Source: Callipepla californica brunnescens (Eukaryota > Chordata > Aves > Galliformes > Odontophoridae). Taken from it: a stretch of DNA of 64,000 nucleotides. The DNA lies in the NCBI GenBank assembly GCA_023055505.1, contig JALIRH010000074.1, positions 1,583,001-1,647,000 of the forward strand, written 5' to 3'. The first letter of the stretch is position 1, and the number at the start of each line of letters is the position of its first letter. This document shows positions 62,897 to 64,000 of the stretch, in pieces. The position numbers and the translations under genes were made by a program. The notes under the pieces are model-generated. The model did no database searches. It saw only the letters and a program-made list of their open reading frames with translations, and had not been told where the DNA came from.

Positions 62897-64000
62897 CTGG
62901 AATATAATCAAATAATAATTTTAATGGGGAAGTTTGATAGAAGTACTTTATACAAGTGAAATCTAATAAAGCAGGCTTCACCCTCTGCAGATAAAAGCAG
63001 TGATAAGGAAAGACACTGCAGAGGTGAAGTGGAAGAGGAGGAGAGAGCATGAGACTGGTGGCAGTGAACCTTCATGCTGCCAGTGCAAGGAGAATGCTTC
63101 CTTGAGCTCAGAGCTCACAGTGTCTGAGAGCAGGAGCAGCAGAATGAAAATCAAAGTCCTACATCCCAACAGGCCAAGTCAGCTTTCATGGCATGTGATC
63201 CTCACTGACCCAGAGAGACAGAGGTGGAAACTCCCACACCATTTGCTGCCTGTGAAGCCATTCATGATGCACAAGATCCCATGTCTTGGGAACATAAAGC
63301 CTGTGCTTGAGTATAGCACAGACTGGGCTCTGTGCAACACCACATCCTGGTGATCTAGCGGCCAAGAGGCTCTCACAGTTAGAAATACCTCTGAAGTATC
63401 ACTGGTATCTTATGCAAAGATTTATTTATATGAAAAGGTCAGCAGCCTGACACCACTAAAACAGGTTACACCTGTTGAGAACCACCCTAGAAATACAGAA
63501 ATCCCTATGAGCTTTGTTTTGTTTGTACCTATTGCCAGAGACCGGGCAAAACCCAGAATTATAAAGATAACATCGTTCAGATGCAGAAGGTGATATAGGA
63601 GGTGTGTACGTGTTGGGAAATACATTTGAAGAACACCTGTAAACCTGATATGGGGTGAGATAGAGGTGAAGAAGTTTGGAAAGCATGACAGAAAGGATAG
63701 GACAAGATTTCTATAAATAAGCACCTGAAAAGCAAGCATCCTGTGCAGCTCCTGCTCTCTGCAACCCCGAGACGGGACACTGCAGAAGCCTCCCTGACTT
63801 AAGGCATTGCCCACCCAACAGGGAATGTAAACTCTCTAGCTGTACAGGATCAGTCCTTTGACAACACTGTTTATTGAGATCTCTGCCCTTCTTTGCAAGC
63901 AGGAAGGGCTCTGCAATCTCCTAGTTGCTAACTTATGTGTGGGCACAAAGCATGAGGAAAAAAATCCTTCTTGGAACCGACTGCCTGCTGTCCAGGCAGC
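62897..64000 (-). other. SLC5A9: Part of an SLC5A9 intron running out of the window
   Basis: No sequence resembling the preceding SGLT exon (VYMSVLSLxLYIFTKIS) is seen on the - strand. The stretch is therefore read as intron, with the upstream exons beyond the window edge. Open frames here look like chance. Confidence 0.65.

Noticed and set aside
63422..63814. Hydrophobic - strand open frame upstream of the first visible SLC5A9 exon
   Set aside because: The sequence does not match the expected preceding SGLT exon, and no acceptor and donor pair in phase gives a transporter segment.
1..64000. CRISPR arrays, operons, phage or other prokaryotic systems
   Set aside because: None is present. Intron-containing vertebrate genes and CR1 repeats show that this is animal nuclear DNA.

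Overview
This is a vertebrate nuclear genomic window, almost certainly from a bird and most likely a galliform such as chicken (species inferred, not proven). The evidence is multi-exon genes with GT-AG introns, a CpG-island promoter, low repeat density, and interspersed repeats that are recognisable CR1 LINE 3' tails. There are no operons, CRISPR arrays or prokaryotic genes. Nearly all longer open frames outside the exons listed here are chance frames in introns or intergenic DNA.

Layout. Positions 1-5,340 are gene-free upstream sequence with one CR1 tail. A CpG island (about 5,390-5,880) holds the promoter and first exon of SPATA6 on the + strand. Thirteen coding exons from 5,583 to 40,874 join in frame without a break and encode a 475-residue protein. 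From 40,875 to about 50,660 is the interval between the two 3' ends. It contains an isolated CpG-rich patch near 46.2-46.5 kb and several low-repeat, motif-dense stretches that look like conserved non-coding elements. From 51,162 to 62,896 on the - strand lie the last ten coding exons of SLC5A9 (SGLT4, a sodium-coupled sugar transporter). Its N-terminal exons, roughly the first 170 codons, lie beyond the right edge. The two genes are convergent, the same tail-to-tail arrangement as I recall for human chromosome 1p33.

The genes are functionally unrelated: SPATA6 builds the sperm head-tail connecting piece, and SLC5A9 is an apical sugar transporter. I found no new multi-gene system. The observations most worth checking are regulatory: a CRE, NRF1 site and RFX X-box stacked upstream of SPATA6; a strong-Kozak upstream ORF overlapping a poorly placed SPATA6 start; a weak exon 7 donor followed by an in-frame stop and AATAAA; a weak donor in SLC5A9; and the orphan CpG patch and candidate conserved elements between the genes. 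All exon calls come from reading the frames, splice sites and remembered family sequence; no alignment was run.
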